A stretch of 64,000 nucleotides of DNA, from assembly GCF_028858725.1 (NCBI RefSeq), contig NC_084763.1, forward strand, positions 9,114,001-9,178,000. Reading direction: 5' to 3'. The position numbers and the translations under genes are program-made. Under the pieces are notes generated by a model. That model did no database searches. It saw only the letters and a program-made list of their open reading frames with translations, and was not told the origin of the DNA. Positions within the stretch are counted from its first letter, which is position 1. Each line of letters begins with the position of its first letter. The DNA comes from Colius striatus. Its lineage: Eukaryota; Chordata; Aves; Coliiformes; Coliidae. Positions 1 through 12,500 of the stretch are shown piece after piece.

Positions 1-2980
1 GCCAAGCTCTTTTCATCAACAAGGGGGAGAGAATATCTAGGATTTTAACTCCTCCCGTGCCAAGAAGGGAACGCGTTCGAGCAGATTTGTCTCTGCTGCG
101 GAAAGTGTGCGGCTTGGGGGCTGTTGGGAGAGAAGGGGGGAGGGAGAGAGAGAAAGAAAGAAAGGAAAAAAGCAGTATCCCTTCCACTACTGCGGGAAAC
201 AGCTGTGCTTAAAAAGTGATGTTAGTCCTCACGCCCGCCGGCGGGGCTGCGCGGCTGCGCAAAGTTGCGCAGGGCCAGAGCTCAGCGTACCCGCGCAAAA
301 GTGCACCTGAATTCATCTCTCCCGCTCGGCAGGACGCTGGGTTGATTTCCTGGTGGGTGTCTGCAGGTTTCTTTCCCCCCCGTTTCTCGTTCTCGTCGTG
401 ATTTTGGCTCGGTCAGAAACGGGCCGGGAAGAAGCGGTTGCTCGTCTTTCCAGCGGGATCAACTTTTCGCCTTTGCTTTTCAGGGAGTAGAGATACGTTT
501 TGGACGGGGGTTGCAAGCTCCTCGTTTGAAACCTGCGGGTGAAACCGAGATCTAATCTTAATTAAAGCTGGTATCTGAACGAGCGCAACGAAGGGTAAGC
601 AGCGATTACCCTCACTCTGGGTTTTCCCAGGGCACAAAGTAGCGAGAAGCTTTTCACGCAAAGAAGGATGGAGGGAAAAAAATGTGCTTTCAAAGCATAA
701 TGAAGCCTAATGAGATGATTCTGCCATAGCAGATCGACACTAGAGACAGACACTTGGATTTGCTAGGTAGAACATAAACTCTGAGGTGTAGATGGGATGT
801 TCTTTATATACGGATGTAAGGAATTATTTAATTTAAACGAGTTCATACGAGGAAACCACCCTGCTAGGGTGCAGGAGGATTCGAAAGCTCGCTCTCGGCA
901 GCTGGCTCAGTAAGACGGTGATAAACGCTCTCTCCCCGGCCGTGGAGGGGACGCCGAGACCGGTGGCCCCGGCTCGTATGCCCCTGGAAAGGCGCGCAGC
1001 GGTTAATTAGATCCCCTCGGTTGGGAAAGCAGAGGTTGACCAAGAGCACTGGGGCAGTGCCCGGGTTCGTCGACAACCCCTCGGTCTCTGAAAGCTCTCC
1101 TCCGTCCCCGAGAGGGCCACAGGCAGGGAAGACAGAGCCGCCCAGGGAGCCGGGGGGGTCTCTCTCGTTCCCCACTCGTGTCCCCGGACACACGTGTCTT
1201 CCCGGCTCAGCCCCGGCGGTGGGAGGAAGCCGCAGCGAGGATTAAGCGGCCGGAGCCGAGCTTCGATCATTACCCAGGGAGGAGGAGGGGGTGCTCTGGA
1301 CGTCTAGACAAGGCTCGTTTCCTTATCGGAGGCGGAGCGAGGGGGAAAACTAAGAAAATCTAGATTCTCGTGGGATAGAGACAAAAATGGCACGGCTTTA
1401 CTGAGCTAAGTCCCGTGTGGACTGACCCCGTTTAAAACAAAATAAAACGAAGTCCCCAGTTTCTTCCCATCCTGGACATTTGATCTCCAAGGCAAGAGCA
1501 GGGACCCGCACGTCCCCATGGCCGGTCTCTCACCCATGGGAGCAATCCCCCGGCCCGGAGGCCATCTCCAGCCCCGTCCCCATCGCCTCCGTCTGCTCCC
1601 TCTGCATCCCCACGCAGGGCTCGAGTCCTTCCCTCCCTCCCTCTAGCCAAAGGCAAGGGCCGAGTCCTTCCCCAGTCAGCCAAAGACGGTGGCCAGTCAT
1701 GATGGAAATCTTTCGACTTTCTGCTTTAGAAAGGCTCCGGGACACCCTCGAGTCTGTTCCGCAGGGAAAAGGAGAGAGGTCCCTTGGAGCAAAGAGATAG
1801 TTTGGGGATTTATTTGTTTGTTGTTAGTTTGTTTGCTTTTCTTTCTGCGGGTAGATGGCAGGAGAATCGTTTGTCTCACCGTGTCCGTGGAGAGAGGTGA
1901 TGCTCCCGGGCAGGGCCAGGGCTTTCCTCCTCCTCCCTTATCCCGGCTGACTCCTTGGGGCAAGGCCGGGACCCCAGACCGCTGGGCCGCACTGAATTCC
2001 TCTGCCAAATGCTCCAGGAGCTTCTAAACACGTGTCCTGATTGCGATTAAAATAAATAAATAAGTAAATAAATCTATTCTATTCTATCTCTTCTATCTAC
2101 TAGCAAATTCAGGTAATGAAGAGGTAAACCGCGGTCAGTTCTCGCTCGTTTCAAAGCCATCGGGCACCATTTTCGTGTTGACCACTTCACTGGCTGCGAA
2201 GGGGTGACCCGAATAATTGCTTCTCGGCGTGAATTAATGAAGTTCAGCAGGAATAGAAGCGGCGCAGATCTGTGCCGGAGCGGCGGCAGTCCGCCTGTCT
2301 CTTGTCAGAAGCCTGCACATTAAACCCCTCTCTTTTTCCGTGGAACTTTAGTGAACAAATTTGCACTTCTTCCTGAGTCGTTTTAGCGATCGAATATTTT
2401 CAGTTCTGTTTTTATTTAAAGGACATCAGTGAAATTCCTCGCTTTTGTTTTTATTGATGGGAGGATGCTTACACGGTGTACTGGTGAGCAACTTAAATCA
2501 CTGCCTTGGCATAACCTACTCGTTGGCAAAATCAGCCCGTGCTGGTTTTCTCTCTGTCTTAAATACTTGATCAATACCATCTAGTTTGGTGGAGCCGATG
2601 AAACGGAGTTGAAGAAAATTATAGGATGAGTGGCCCAGGCATTGGCTTGTCTGGGACGGAAGCCCAGCAAAGGGTCTCATCCGGAGTCCGAAGGGGCCAG
2701 TACATCTCATAGGGATGACAATATTTGGGATCCGGTGCGGGAAAAACCAAGCGCACAACCAGCCTTAAGGAACCTTCCGTCTCAGCAGAAAGCACACAAC
2801 GACGAAAACGGCTGTTTTAAAACTTGTAGTCTTTTCAAATTAGAATTAAGAACAGAAAATTGACACACACACACGCAGAAGAAAAAAAAACCCTAATTTC
2901 TTTTCCTCCTTTCAATCATCTTTCCACCGATTCTTGCCTCGACAAAGCCAATAGCCTTAGGGACCTTTCTGGGAGCATCC
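1..2980. other. Upstream intergenic DNA, no gene recognised
   Basis: No open reading frame here resembles a known protein, and the short frames overlap each other on both strands as expected of GC-rich noncoding DNA. CpG-containing, GC-rich patches lie at about 200-660 and 860-1700; the stretch 2040-2500 is AT-rich. The CpG patches could belong to the broad promoter domain of the T-box gene or to a divergent noncoding transcript, but no splice-site-bounded exon can be supported by eye. A CCAAT box is at 2948-2952 near the promoter end. Confidence 0.6.
2049..2100. repeat. AT-rich simple repeat (AAAT-type followed by TCTAT-type)
   Basis: A run of AAAT/AAGT units (2049-2072) passes directly into TCTAT-like units (to about 2100). 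It is a compound microsatellite upstream of the T-box gene promoter. Confidence 0.8.
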
Positions 2981-3437
2981 CCGCCCGGGTGGCCTGTCCC
3001 CTCCACCCCAGAGCTCAGAGGAGCGGGGGGCGCAGCCCGAACCGCAGCCGGGGAGCTGGGACGGGTTGTTCGAAGGGGGAGCAGCAGTGGCGGCGGGGAG
3101 CTGGCCCGAGGGCCGGCAGCCCCCCTGACAACCCCGCGGGTGGGCAGAGCCCTCCCCACCCTCCTCCTTCTCCTCTTCTTCTTCCTCCTGCTGCTGCCCG
3201 CCTCCGCCCCCTCCTCCGCGGCCGGGCCGGGGCCCTTGACGTGTCCCGCCGCCGATTGGCCGCCGGCCGATAGGATCTCCGCGGCCCCGCGTTAAGGCGG
3301 GGGAGCGCGCAGCGCCGGAGCAGAACGTTTCCTTCCATCTCTCCCTTCCTCCTGGTACCCCGGCTCTGCCGCCGCCGGTCCTCTGTCCCGTCCCGCCCGG
3401 GCAGCGCCGAGCGCGGCCGCTCCTCCGCCGGCTGGCC
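2980..3437 (+). promoter_or_regulatory. TBX20: CpG-rich promoter and 5' UTR region of TBX20
   Basis: The 450 bases before the start codon are strongly GC- and CpG-rich. They contain an inverted CCAAT box (ATTGG, 3255-3259), a CRE-like TGACGTG (3237-3243) and a homopyrimidine tract (3159-3189). I see no TATA box at a convincing distance, which fits a CpG-island promoter. The transcription start is not visible from sequence; the stretch from roughly 3280 to 3437 is the likely 5' UTR and contains no upstream ATG that I can find. The CpG-rich character continues through exon 1 to about 3750. Confidence 0.6.
3159..3189 (+). repeat. 31-base pure pyrimidine tract in the promoter
   Basis: An uninterrupted run of C and T (CTC/CTT units) on the + strand, ended by the first G at 3190. 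Such tracts can adopt triplex structures and are often nuclease-sensitive in GC-rich promoters; that role is inferred here. Confidence 0.75.
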
Positions 3438-3564
3438 ATGGAGTACACACCGCCTCCCAAGCCGCAGCTCTCCTCCCGGGCCAACGCCTTCTCCATCGCC
3501 GCCCTCATGTCGAGCGGCAGCTCCAAGGACAAGGAGTCCCCCGAAAGCACCATCAAGCCGCTGG
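3438..3564 (+). CDS. TBX20: TBX20 coding exon 1 (residues 1-42 plus 1 base)
   Basis: Starts at the ATG in a good Kozak context (gccATGG) and ends before the donor GTGAGT at 3565. It encodes [13 protein letters not shown] followed by [11 protein letters not shown], the conserved TBX20 N-terminus. FSIAALM (residues 18-24) fits the eh1 consensus that recruits TLE/Groucho co-repressors. The end of the exon is rich in Ser, Lys and Glu. The first base of the Glu43 codon closes the exon (phase 1). Confidence 0.96.
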
Positions 3565-6500
3565 GTGAGTGGGGAGGGGGGTGACCGCCCGTGTCCGTGT
3601 GGCGTGAAGCTGCCGTCTGTCCGTCCCTCCGTCCGTCCCCGGCGCAACTCGCTTTCCGGCCAGGCTCCCGCTCCCCAAAGCTCCCCCTACCCCTAGGTTT
3701 TCCCTGCAGAACGAGAAGCCGTCTCGCAGAAGCCGGTGAAGTGCCCTCTTACCCACTGTCGTTTCCCGGTGAGGTTGTTTCTAGCGTAAACCACTGTCTG
3801 AATTCCTCCAGTTTAAATGACGCCGTTTGTTTCTCCGGGTTCGCCATTCTTAGAATAATCTCCCACCCTAAGGTAGTTACATTTCTCTTCGCTGGTATGA
3901 CATGAATCTCTCAAATATTTATTGCAACTCGTCTGGGCTTTTGAAGTCAAATAAGAGAATCCCGGGTAGCGTCCCTTGGTTTACAAGGGTTAGTAAAACT
4001 TGTATGTAGACCGAAGATCCCTTCGCTCCCCATCTACTCGGTTTAGGCTCACACGGACTATTTTACTCTACATCGACCAGGAGAACTTTCATAGTAATTC
4101 CTCGCCATTTTCATGTAAGCGATTTCGCTTCTCTTCGCTCGCCTCGGTTCAGATTTACGAAGGTTTTTAATAAACATTAGCATCTTGCCCCGCTCTCCTC
4201 CCCAACAGCCCCGGTTTGCGGTCATTGCGTGTATCCAAGAGTTCTCAGAAAACTACAACAGCAGCAACAAAATACTAAGCTTTCAGGGCGCCGATGCAAG
4301 AGATTACTTTCAGCCTTAGAAGAATTTCGAAAAGGCAGCTTCTTCGGCTTCTGCTCCATCTATTCAACTGACTCGACAGATTTCGGATAGTCCGGGCTCT
4401 CACTGTGAACTTTATTTTAGTCCGGGCGGTAACGTAGGCCGGGGATGTTGTAGTGTTCCTATTTGACATATTTACAGAGTCTTGTGTTAACCGTCGCGAT
4501 TTTCTTCATACATACTTTTTAATCTGAAAACATTCATTCAATGAGTTTAGTTTTTTTCCCCCTTTCCCTTTCTTTCTCCCCTCAATTCATTGTCCCGCTC
4601 TGTTCGATTAGAAATCGAAGGGAAGCGCCAGCCTGCGGCTCGGCTTTTATTGCCCGGAGTGGTGGTCACGGTCGTTCCCGTTAGGGCAGGGGGCAGCCGG
4701 GCACATCCCGTTTCTTGGCTCCGGGTCCGGAGCCGCATTCCGGGATCGGGGCAGAGACCTCTCGCTTTCCCAGCCCCGTTCCCTCCCGGCCTCTCCTTCG
4801 GCTGAAACCTCCCGGTGAAACCACCGAGGAAGCCCTCAAAAGCTCCCAGGGCTTGAAGGTTGCGGGAAGCCATCCGCGGCAGTGGCAGCTACCGCACCCG
4901 CGCAGGTTGCTTGGACGCACGCAGCTTCTCCCGGAGCCCGTTTCTCCAGCGGAGTGTGTTCAGCCTCAGCAAACCGGCTGGGAGATAGAGCAGGACGGCT
5001 TCCCGCGGGAAGTGAGCCCCCATCAGCCGCTGAGTTACCCTTAGGAGCTCTCTTCTCCGCAGAGGAAGCGCGGAAGCCGCGCGGTTCCCGCTGTCTGCTA
5101 TTTAGGAGCAGCCGTCTGCGCTCCCCTGGCCTTCAGCAACCCCTGGGAGCCGAGCGCTCCCATTTTAATGAAAATTAGCGTCATTTTCATGGAAACCCTC
5201 GGTTAGCGGGCGGGGGGGCGACGGGACACACGACACGCGCGCAGGGTCCGTCCTTCCCCTCCGCGCCCCGCGGAGCGGGTCAGAAGCAGCCGGCCATGCG
5301 ACCGAGGAGACTCTGCTCCCCGTCGCCCCCACGGGCATCTCTCCCGGGTGCCTTCGGAGTGAGGCACAGCTCTCAAAATCACCATCCCTTCCCTCAAATG
5401 ATGCGCTGACACCTCAGAGACAGCGGGGATGTGCGGGTGCGCTGGATCAGAGCGGGGGGCAGCGGAACGACAAATGCATAGTCCTTTTTTTCCTTGCGAA
5501 ATAGTTTTTCCTTCGAGGTCTCCCTGTCCTGGCTGAATCCTTTCCTTTTCTTTTTTTTCCCCCCTTTTATTCCTCCTATTAAACCTACAGAACAATTCGT
5601 TGAGAAATCCTCTTGCGCCCAGTCTCTGAGTGATTTATCCAGCCTGGACCCTCACGGAGATTTTAGCACCAGCCCCTCGTCTCTCTGCACGGAACCCCTC
5701 ATCCCCACCACCCCCATCATTCCCAGCGAGGAGATGGCCAAAATTTCCTGCAGCCTGGAGACTAAAGAGCTCTGGGACAAGTTTCACGAACTGGGTACCG
5801 AGATGATCATCACCAAGTCCGGGAGGTAAGGCTGGGCAGCCCGGACTTCCCTCCCGGCAACTTTCTAAAAGTGGCTTCGGGAGGGAGGGAGAGTGGGGGG
5901 AAAAAAAAGGCAAAACAAACAGATCCCTACAGTTCTTATTTTGGGTGAGCAGCACGGATGGGCTGAAGGGATGAAGTCAGCAGCAGCCCCTCGGCGGGCT
6001 CAGCCGGGCAACGCCGGCTGAAATCTAAGCGGGGGGACCCATCGGCCTCATAGACAAGTTGTTTCCTCAAGAATTTAGTCTGTGGCTAAAAGCTCCCCCG
6101 AGCAGGGCAGTGATTTTTTTGGTTTTGGATTTTTTTTAGGGGAAGGAGGTTGGGGTGGTACAGAGAGAGGGAAACGCGGGATGGCGGGGAAGGAATTCAG
6201 ACAGGGCTTGGTTTGGTTTGTCTGTCTTTGCTCTCGGTTGCAAATAAACGGTAAGAGAATCCTGGGCTTTCTTGTCATCGCGCACCACACCGTTCTTCGG
6301 GAAAAGTTTAGGGATTTGGGTCAGTAAAACGCAGTTCGCAGCAGACAAATGTCGGGTTTTGCGATCCCCGAAGTTACTTGTTATTAAAGTAGTTCCCTGG
6401 CGAGTTTCTTTTTTAACCAGCGGGCTCTAGCAGCATGCGTTTAAGAAAATAGTATCTTAACTACTTTAATACTTTAAGTACTTAAAAAGGTGAAATTCGC

Positions 6501-9500
6501 ATCTGGAAGTTTAGAGTTTTAAACTGTCTAAAGTTACTTATTTCTGGTCCACGGCGTTTCAAAACTACGTTTTGTCAAACTTTAGTGAAGCAAGGGAAGC
6601 TTAGTTTTGCAAATTCTTCTCAGAAGTATTGTGAGCAGTCTTGAAAGAACACACAGCTAAAACACTCAAATGGGAATATGAACGGAAATAATTTCTGCAC
6701 TACTTCCCCTGATGCTGGTATGGAACCCATAAAAAATATATATAATCGACGTTTCCAAAGACTTATGTGTACTTTAGGTATAATTATTTTCTGAAACCGT
6801 TGTGTGCTTTTAACTAACAGGCAAAAGTACATTTCGCCTGCACTTTTTTCACTTCCACCACTATTTTTTTTCTAGTCGTTGAAGTCGTTCTGATTTCAAG
6901 CTGCGCTTTATGTGCCCACCAGAGATACTTAAGATTTAACTTTATCACATTGAAGCAGAAGCAATAGATGCTTTATAATTTTTTTTCAGGTGATTTAAGC
7001 AACAATCTTAACTTTCACAGCTTTTCAGACCCCTTATTTCTGTTCCCCATCCCCATATTTATTTTCTCGTTTGCCTTTATTTCAGGAGAATGTTTCCTAC
7101 CATCAGGGTTTCCTTCTCGGGAGTGGATCCTGAAGCCAAGTACATTGTGTTAATGGATATAGTTCCAGTGGACAATAAAAGATATAGATATGCCTACCAC
7201 AGGTCCTCCTGGTTAGTGGCTGGAAAAGCTGACCCTCCACTCCCTGCAAGGTTTGTAGAATTTACTGTTGGTTTCATGTTTCTTTTTTTTTCCCTTTCTT
7301 TTCTTTTTTTTTCCCTTCAAAAATATCGGCTGTTAACATTCCCACACTGTTTGCTACTAGTGCTCTGAGGCTTTGAGTCCGTGCTCAATGTTAATTGCAA
7401 AACTCTGATTAATTTCTGTGATACAGAATCGGGCCTCAAATCTCTGTTTTGAGGTTTGATTTATGATGAAAGTCTCAAGGCATGTGGGAATTGTCTTAAG
7501 GCTTTTTAAAAAATACATATATATATACACCTTTATTTATATATAAAGATATATTTTTCTACATGAAGTTTTCCTCCATCTGGGTAAGAGACTCTCTTTT
7601 TGTACACATACTTTCAAAATGAAGTTTGTCTCAATTCAGATAAGAAAGCTTTTTAAAAAAATAACAACAAACTAATGTGTCTCTCGGGTTTGCCACCCCT
7701 CCCACCTTCAGCATTTGATCTCATCACTTAAAGCAATCCAGGCACCACTGGCCAAGTCCAAGGAGGAATATTGCACTACAGTTTAAATGCTATTTATGCT
7801 TGAAATTATGTTATTTCTTGATAATATACCCAGAGTTTACTAGCCAGTAATTTTACTCTTGCTTTTAGTCATCTCTTAGACGGCAGGTGAAGCACAGATC
7901 AGTTGTACAGCACAGAGGTTTATTTAGTTTTGTTAAGAATAATGACATTTTCTGAGATCTCAGGAAAAGAATTGAGTAAATTCATAGAATCATAGAATGG
8001 TAGGAGCTGGAAGGGACCTTTTAGAGATCATCTAGTCCAACTCCCTCTGCAGAAGCAGGTTCACCTAGATCAGGCAGAAAAATGAGTTTCAAAAATCATT
8101 CCATTGATGTAATTATTGGCTGACTCCTTTCAGCATTGGGAAACTGAGGCTGAAGCACTGGGCTGTATGGTAGGAGGACACTTTAGTGGGGACCCGTGCT
8201 TCAGCCTAGCACTTTTGTGTGTCCTGAAGTCCTCAAGCCCAGTAAGACTGCAGCACACAGCCAAGGGCTTTGCTGAGTCAGAGCCGAAGATATGGAAATA
8301 ACGTGGATGCCTCTCTGGCTTCAAAGAAACTTCTCATGGAGGGCTCTATGCAGGCACACAGATCCGCTCCAGGTGGCTTACCCTGGGCTTAAGAACTTGC
8401 TTATTACAGAGACAGAAATTAGAAGTGAAACGCAAGAGATGGAAGCAGTTTTTTTGTTGGTGTATGTGTGAGTATAGGGACAGAATCCTGTGTTCTTTCC
8501 TCATATAAATAGTTCAACCGAAATCTTGCTGATCTTGGGAAGGCGGCTCAGGGAAGTAAACAAACACAAAGTGCATGCAGAGAAGCTGTGATTAAAGACA
8601 GCAACCTAGGAGTTATGTCGGCTTTGTTTTCATCGCCAAAAACTCCTTCTTGCAATGTGGTTAACGTCTGAGGGCTTCATTTGACGTATTGTAATGGGCA
8701 CTGATCAAAACCCAAAGAAAAAACCCCATGGATCCTGCTCCAAAAGAGTCGGCATCAAAAGAGGAAATAAGGGAAGGACAGAAATAGTTTTAAGGCAGGG
8801 TTCTCTCTTTCTTATTTTTTCCATTCAAGTGCTTTTTGGGACACCTTTAAATAGATGGAGTGTGAATTAGCAATCTGGCATGGACTAGTTCAATGAGGAA
8901 ATACAGGAATATAAACCAAGAGATTGATCCTTGGAATAATTAGCAATTGTCCTGCTGAGTGTTTCGGAGGCAGGGTCAAACCTTCCTGGAGTTTAACATT
9001 TATCATTCTCATACTGTGGTAGCCCTTTTAAGGTTCCCGTCGGATCAGTGCGTCTGCATGTAAATGTGTGTCTCTGCAGTTGCATTTGTAGGATATTTTC
9101 AGCCTTTGTGTGTAAGTATATACCTTTCCTGTTTCATTTTCAGGCTGATTAGCCAAAATTGATCATAGCACTGGCAGCGATTAGTTTTTCTTTCTGTGAA
9201 TGGCAGTTACAAGCACTTTCTCCTCCTTACGCCCGTGTTTGAGGAGAAAAAGGATGTCTGGTGGCTCAGCATGACTATGTTTGCATCACTAGTGCTTTTC
9301 CTGGAGTGTTTATGTATCTTTAGGGGTGAGAGGCTTGCTCAAGCAGATTAAAAGTAGTACTCCTCCCATCCTGAAACAGGTTTAGTCGTGCTCTGGTAAC
9401 AGAAGCACTTAATGAAGTTACAATTTCTTGTCCTGCAAACAGAGTTTTAACTCTCCTCACTTCAGAGGTGTCTGGGCAAGGGTAGCAGGGTGCTAACTCC

Positions 9501-12500
9501 CCATGCACATTGCTACCTGCATTTGCACAGGCACAATGGCACCAGGGGAATTATTCAGGAGTTACGTCACTGCCTGCATCTCCACAGGCACAACGGCACC
9601 AGGGGAATTACTCGGGAGTCATCTTGTGCATGGGTGTAAGATTTGCAGGATCGAACCCCTTAGGTGTTTCGCTCTTTCCATTATAAAAACAACTTTCAAT
9701 GCTAAAACAGATTATTCTATTATTCTTTTTTTTTTTCAAATTAAGAAGTAATTCTGTTTGAAAGATTAGCCCTTCAGGGAACTTTCTATAAAACCCAGTT
9801 TTATCCCTGTCTTCCTGCTGTCAATGTTTAAGACAAGTTTATGTTGCAACGAACACTTAAACAAAAATATTTTTCAGAGAGCCTTTTGTAAATCTTCTAA
9901 AGTGCTATCTGGGGATAGAATTGCTATGTGATATTTTATGTTTGTTCTTCCAAATGTCTAAGACTGTGTGAAACATCAGTTTAATACGTTTCAGCATGTA
10001 CCTTTATGTGCTCTTCTTCCTTTTTTTACCTCTTTTCTTTCACTCAAAAGTCTGTGTTTTTTCAATATTTTTTTTGTAATTACTGTACTTGGCTACAATA
10101 ATTTATTTAATGAATTTTTAGTGTTTATATGCTCACAGACAACTCTAGGTAGGAAAACTTTAAAAGGTATTCTTATATTTTGCAAATGATTTTAAACACT
10201 TAGGTAATTAAAAGCAGCATGCACAAGGCTTGTAGAACCAGACTAACTCTGAAATAGGAGAGTGCTGTCGCATTAGAAAATATACAAGAGGGAAGCAGCA
10301 CTCAGACCTTGCATATATCATGAAACATTACAAACCTTGGAGCAAATTCGCATCCAAATATGGCTCCTAAAGCCTTTGTGAATTGAAAGGAACAGCTCCT
10401 TACATCTGTCTGGCCTCAGGCAGCAGAGCCCATGCGAACATTCTGAGGGTCCTTGTGTACTGGAATGGGTATGTTTATTTCTCTGACTTGTTTACTATTG
10501 TGCACTCAGGTCCTGTCGATGACTTCTGCTTTGGAGGGTGATATGTCAACCTTTCAGCCCTCTTCTTTCAGATGCAGAAGGTCAGACTGTAGGAAAGTGT
10601 GGGCAGGTGAAGTTCACCAGGTGGAACCACTTGTTGCGAGGGGATTGACAGCATGTAGCAAATCAGGGAAGAAAAGCAAAGTCTAATAATACATTATTGT
10701 AACTAACCTTAAACACGAGGGAAAACTTCTTTACTGTAAGGGAGCCCTGGCTCAGGCTGCCCAGAGAGGGTTTGGAGGCTTCCAAACTCGCCTGGATGCA
10801 TTACTGTGTGCGCTGATTGAGGGGAACCTGCCTGAGCAAGGGGTTGAGCTGGATGATCTCTAGAGGTTCCTTCCAACCCTGACCATTCTGTGATTCTGTG
10901 ATATATTCAGGTCCCTGCCAACATCTGAGCACTTCATAGTTTGAAAGCAGTGCCAAACATTAACCACCTATGGTGTAAAACAGTTGTGCTCAGCTTTTAG
11001 GCACACCAAGGTCTTTACGTGTTCCCCAGCACACAGTTTGTCACTCTTTTTTTGGTTCCGATTAGCCAAACCTCGCTGAGCCTGACACTCTGTAATCATG
11101 GTAAACATTATTAGCTATGTAGCCATTCAAGATTAGGATTCAAGTTCTAAAAACAATACCACAAGATGGGCTGAAAACATTGGATAAACTTGGGGCTCCC
11201 TTTTGTTTTGCTACTTTTAATGCAGGGTCACAAAGTTTTAGATTTTCATTTTTGTATAGAAGGCAAAGTTAACTTGAATGAGAAGGTAAAAATTCTTCTG
11301 ACATAACAGGATTCCAGCTGTGGGTTTTCAGATGCATTGTAATTTTTCCTGAGCCTTGCAGTGCATCAGCAGAGTTAATAGCAGGGAGGATGCCTGTATG
11401 CTAGGAGTATTTTATTGCTACAGGAACCCTGGCTCAGCATCCTTCCCATGGATGCAGCTATACCAGCCAAGCTGTGCTTCAGATCGGTGTAAGGAAAACA
11501 TCCTGCACATCTGAAGCGAGCCATGCTGGTAAAACTTAGTTTTAATGTGTCTTGGGGATTCTGCTGGCAAAAAGGGAGACCACAGGATCAAATCTTTTCT
11601 TCTTTGAGCAACAGGGCTCTGCTCCCCAGAGTCTTTAGTATAGGCATTCCTTGATTTGAGACCAAGAATTATGCCCCATCATTTACGTTTTTTTTCATTC
11701 TCCTCTTGCCTAACCAATAACCAAAAAAAAAAAAAGAGGAAGTTTATCTTTCTAAGCTGACATCTCAGCACTGCCCCAGCTGCCTGATGGGAAACATTCA
11801 ACCGAGTGGCCGAAGGCATCACCCAAAATGAGAGCTGAGCCCTTGGCGAGTGATAAGCAACACTGATGGAAGCTGAACAGGTCTGGTTAGCACTAGCTGA
11901 GGGTTTAGTTCAGCTCTTAATTCGCTCTCACAGAAAAACATTTGAGTGAAATAATTTTCAGCAGTACACTTCTTCCTTTAAAAAAATCTTTGCTTTTAAA
12001 TAGCCATCCGGTTGTAATGTGTATATCACTGCACCTACATATCTTTTGTGCTTCCTTTTCTTCTGCTTAATTTCCCAAGTGGTGGATTGTTAATTACAGA
12101 GCTGCAATTAAGGTGGTTTTTTTTTTTTGTGCCAGACCACTGTGCTGGGCTGCAGCCTTCAACCTCTTCTAAACAGATGTCACCACAGCTAACATGTGAT
12201 CGAGTGCAGGTTAAAATCATTATCATGGCCTAATGTTACATATAAAGAAAAATGCATTTTTATCTACATTCCGCCATTATCTCTCTAATGACACCATGCT
12301 TTTTCTCTCTCAGAGCTGTAGTCATTGTTATTTTAAGTGCTTGTTAGTACAGCTGTGGGGAAAGACATGATCAATTTTTCATTTGGGAAAAGACACAACA
12401 ACGAATGTTAGTTAATGTCTCCATTTTAGATAAAATGATAGGTATGCTCGGAGAGCAGTCTAGCACTCAGGCACGGGATTCTTCATCATGTTCCAGTGAA

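Noticed and set aside
864..1270. Minus-strand open frames of 62-109 codons in a CpG-rich patch.
   Set aside because: Three frames of the same strand are open at once, the mark of composition rather than coding. No homology is recognisable.
2860..3756. Open frames of 100-210 codons, mostly on the minus strand, overlapping the TBX20 promoter and exon 1.
   Set aside because: They are low-complexity Gly/Arg/Pro-rich translations of GC-rich DNA antisense to TBX20 exon 1 and its promoter, with no recognisable domain.
8144..8160. A short match to the MIR SINE core (GGGAAACTGAGGC).
   Set aside because: Only about 13 bases match and the neighbouring sequence does not follow the MIR consensus.
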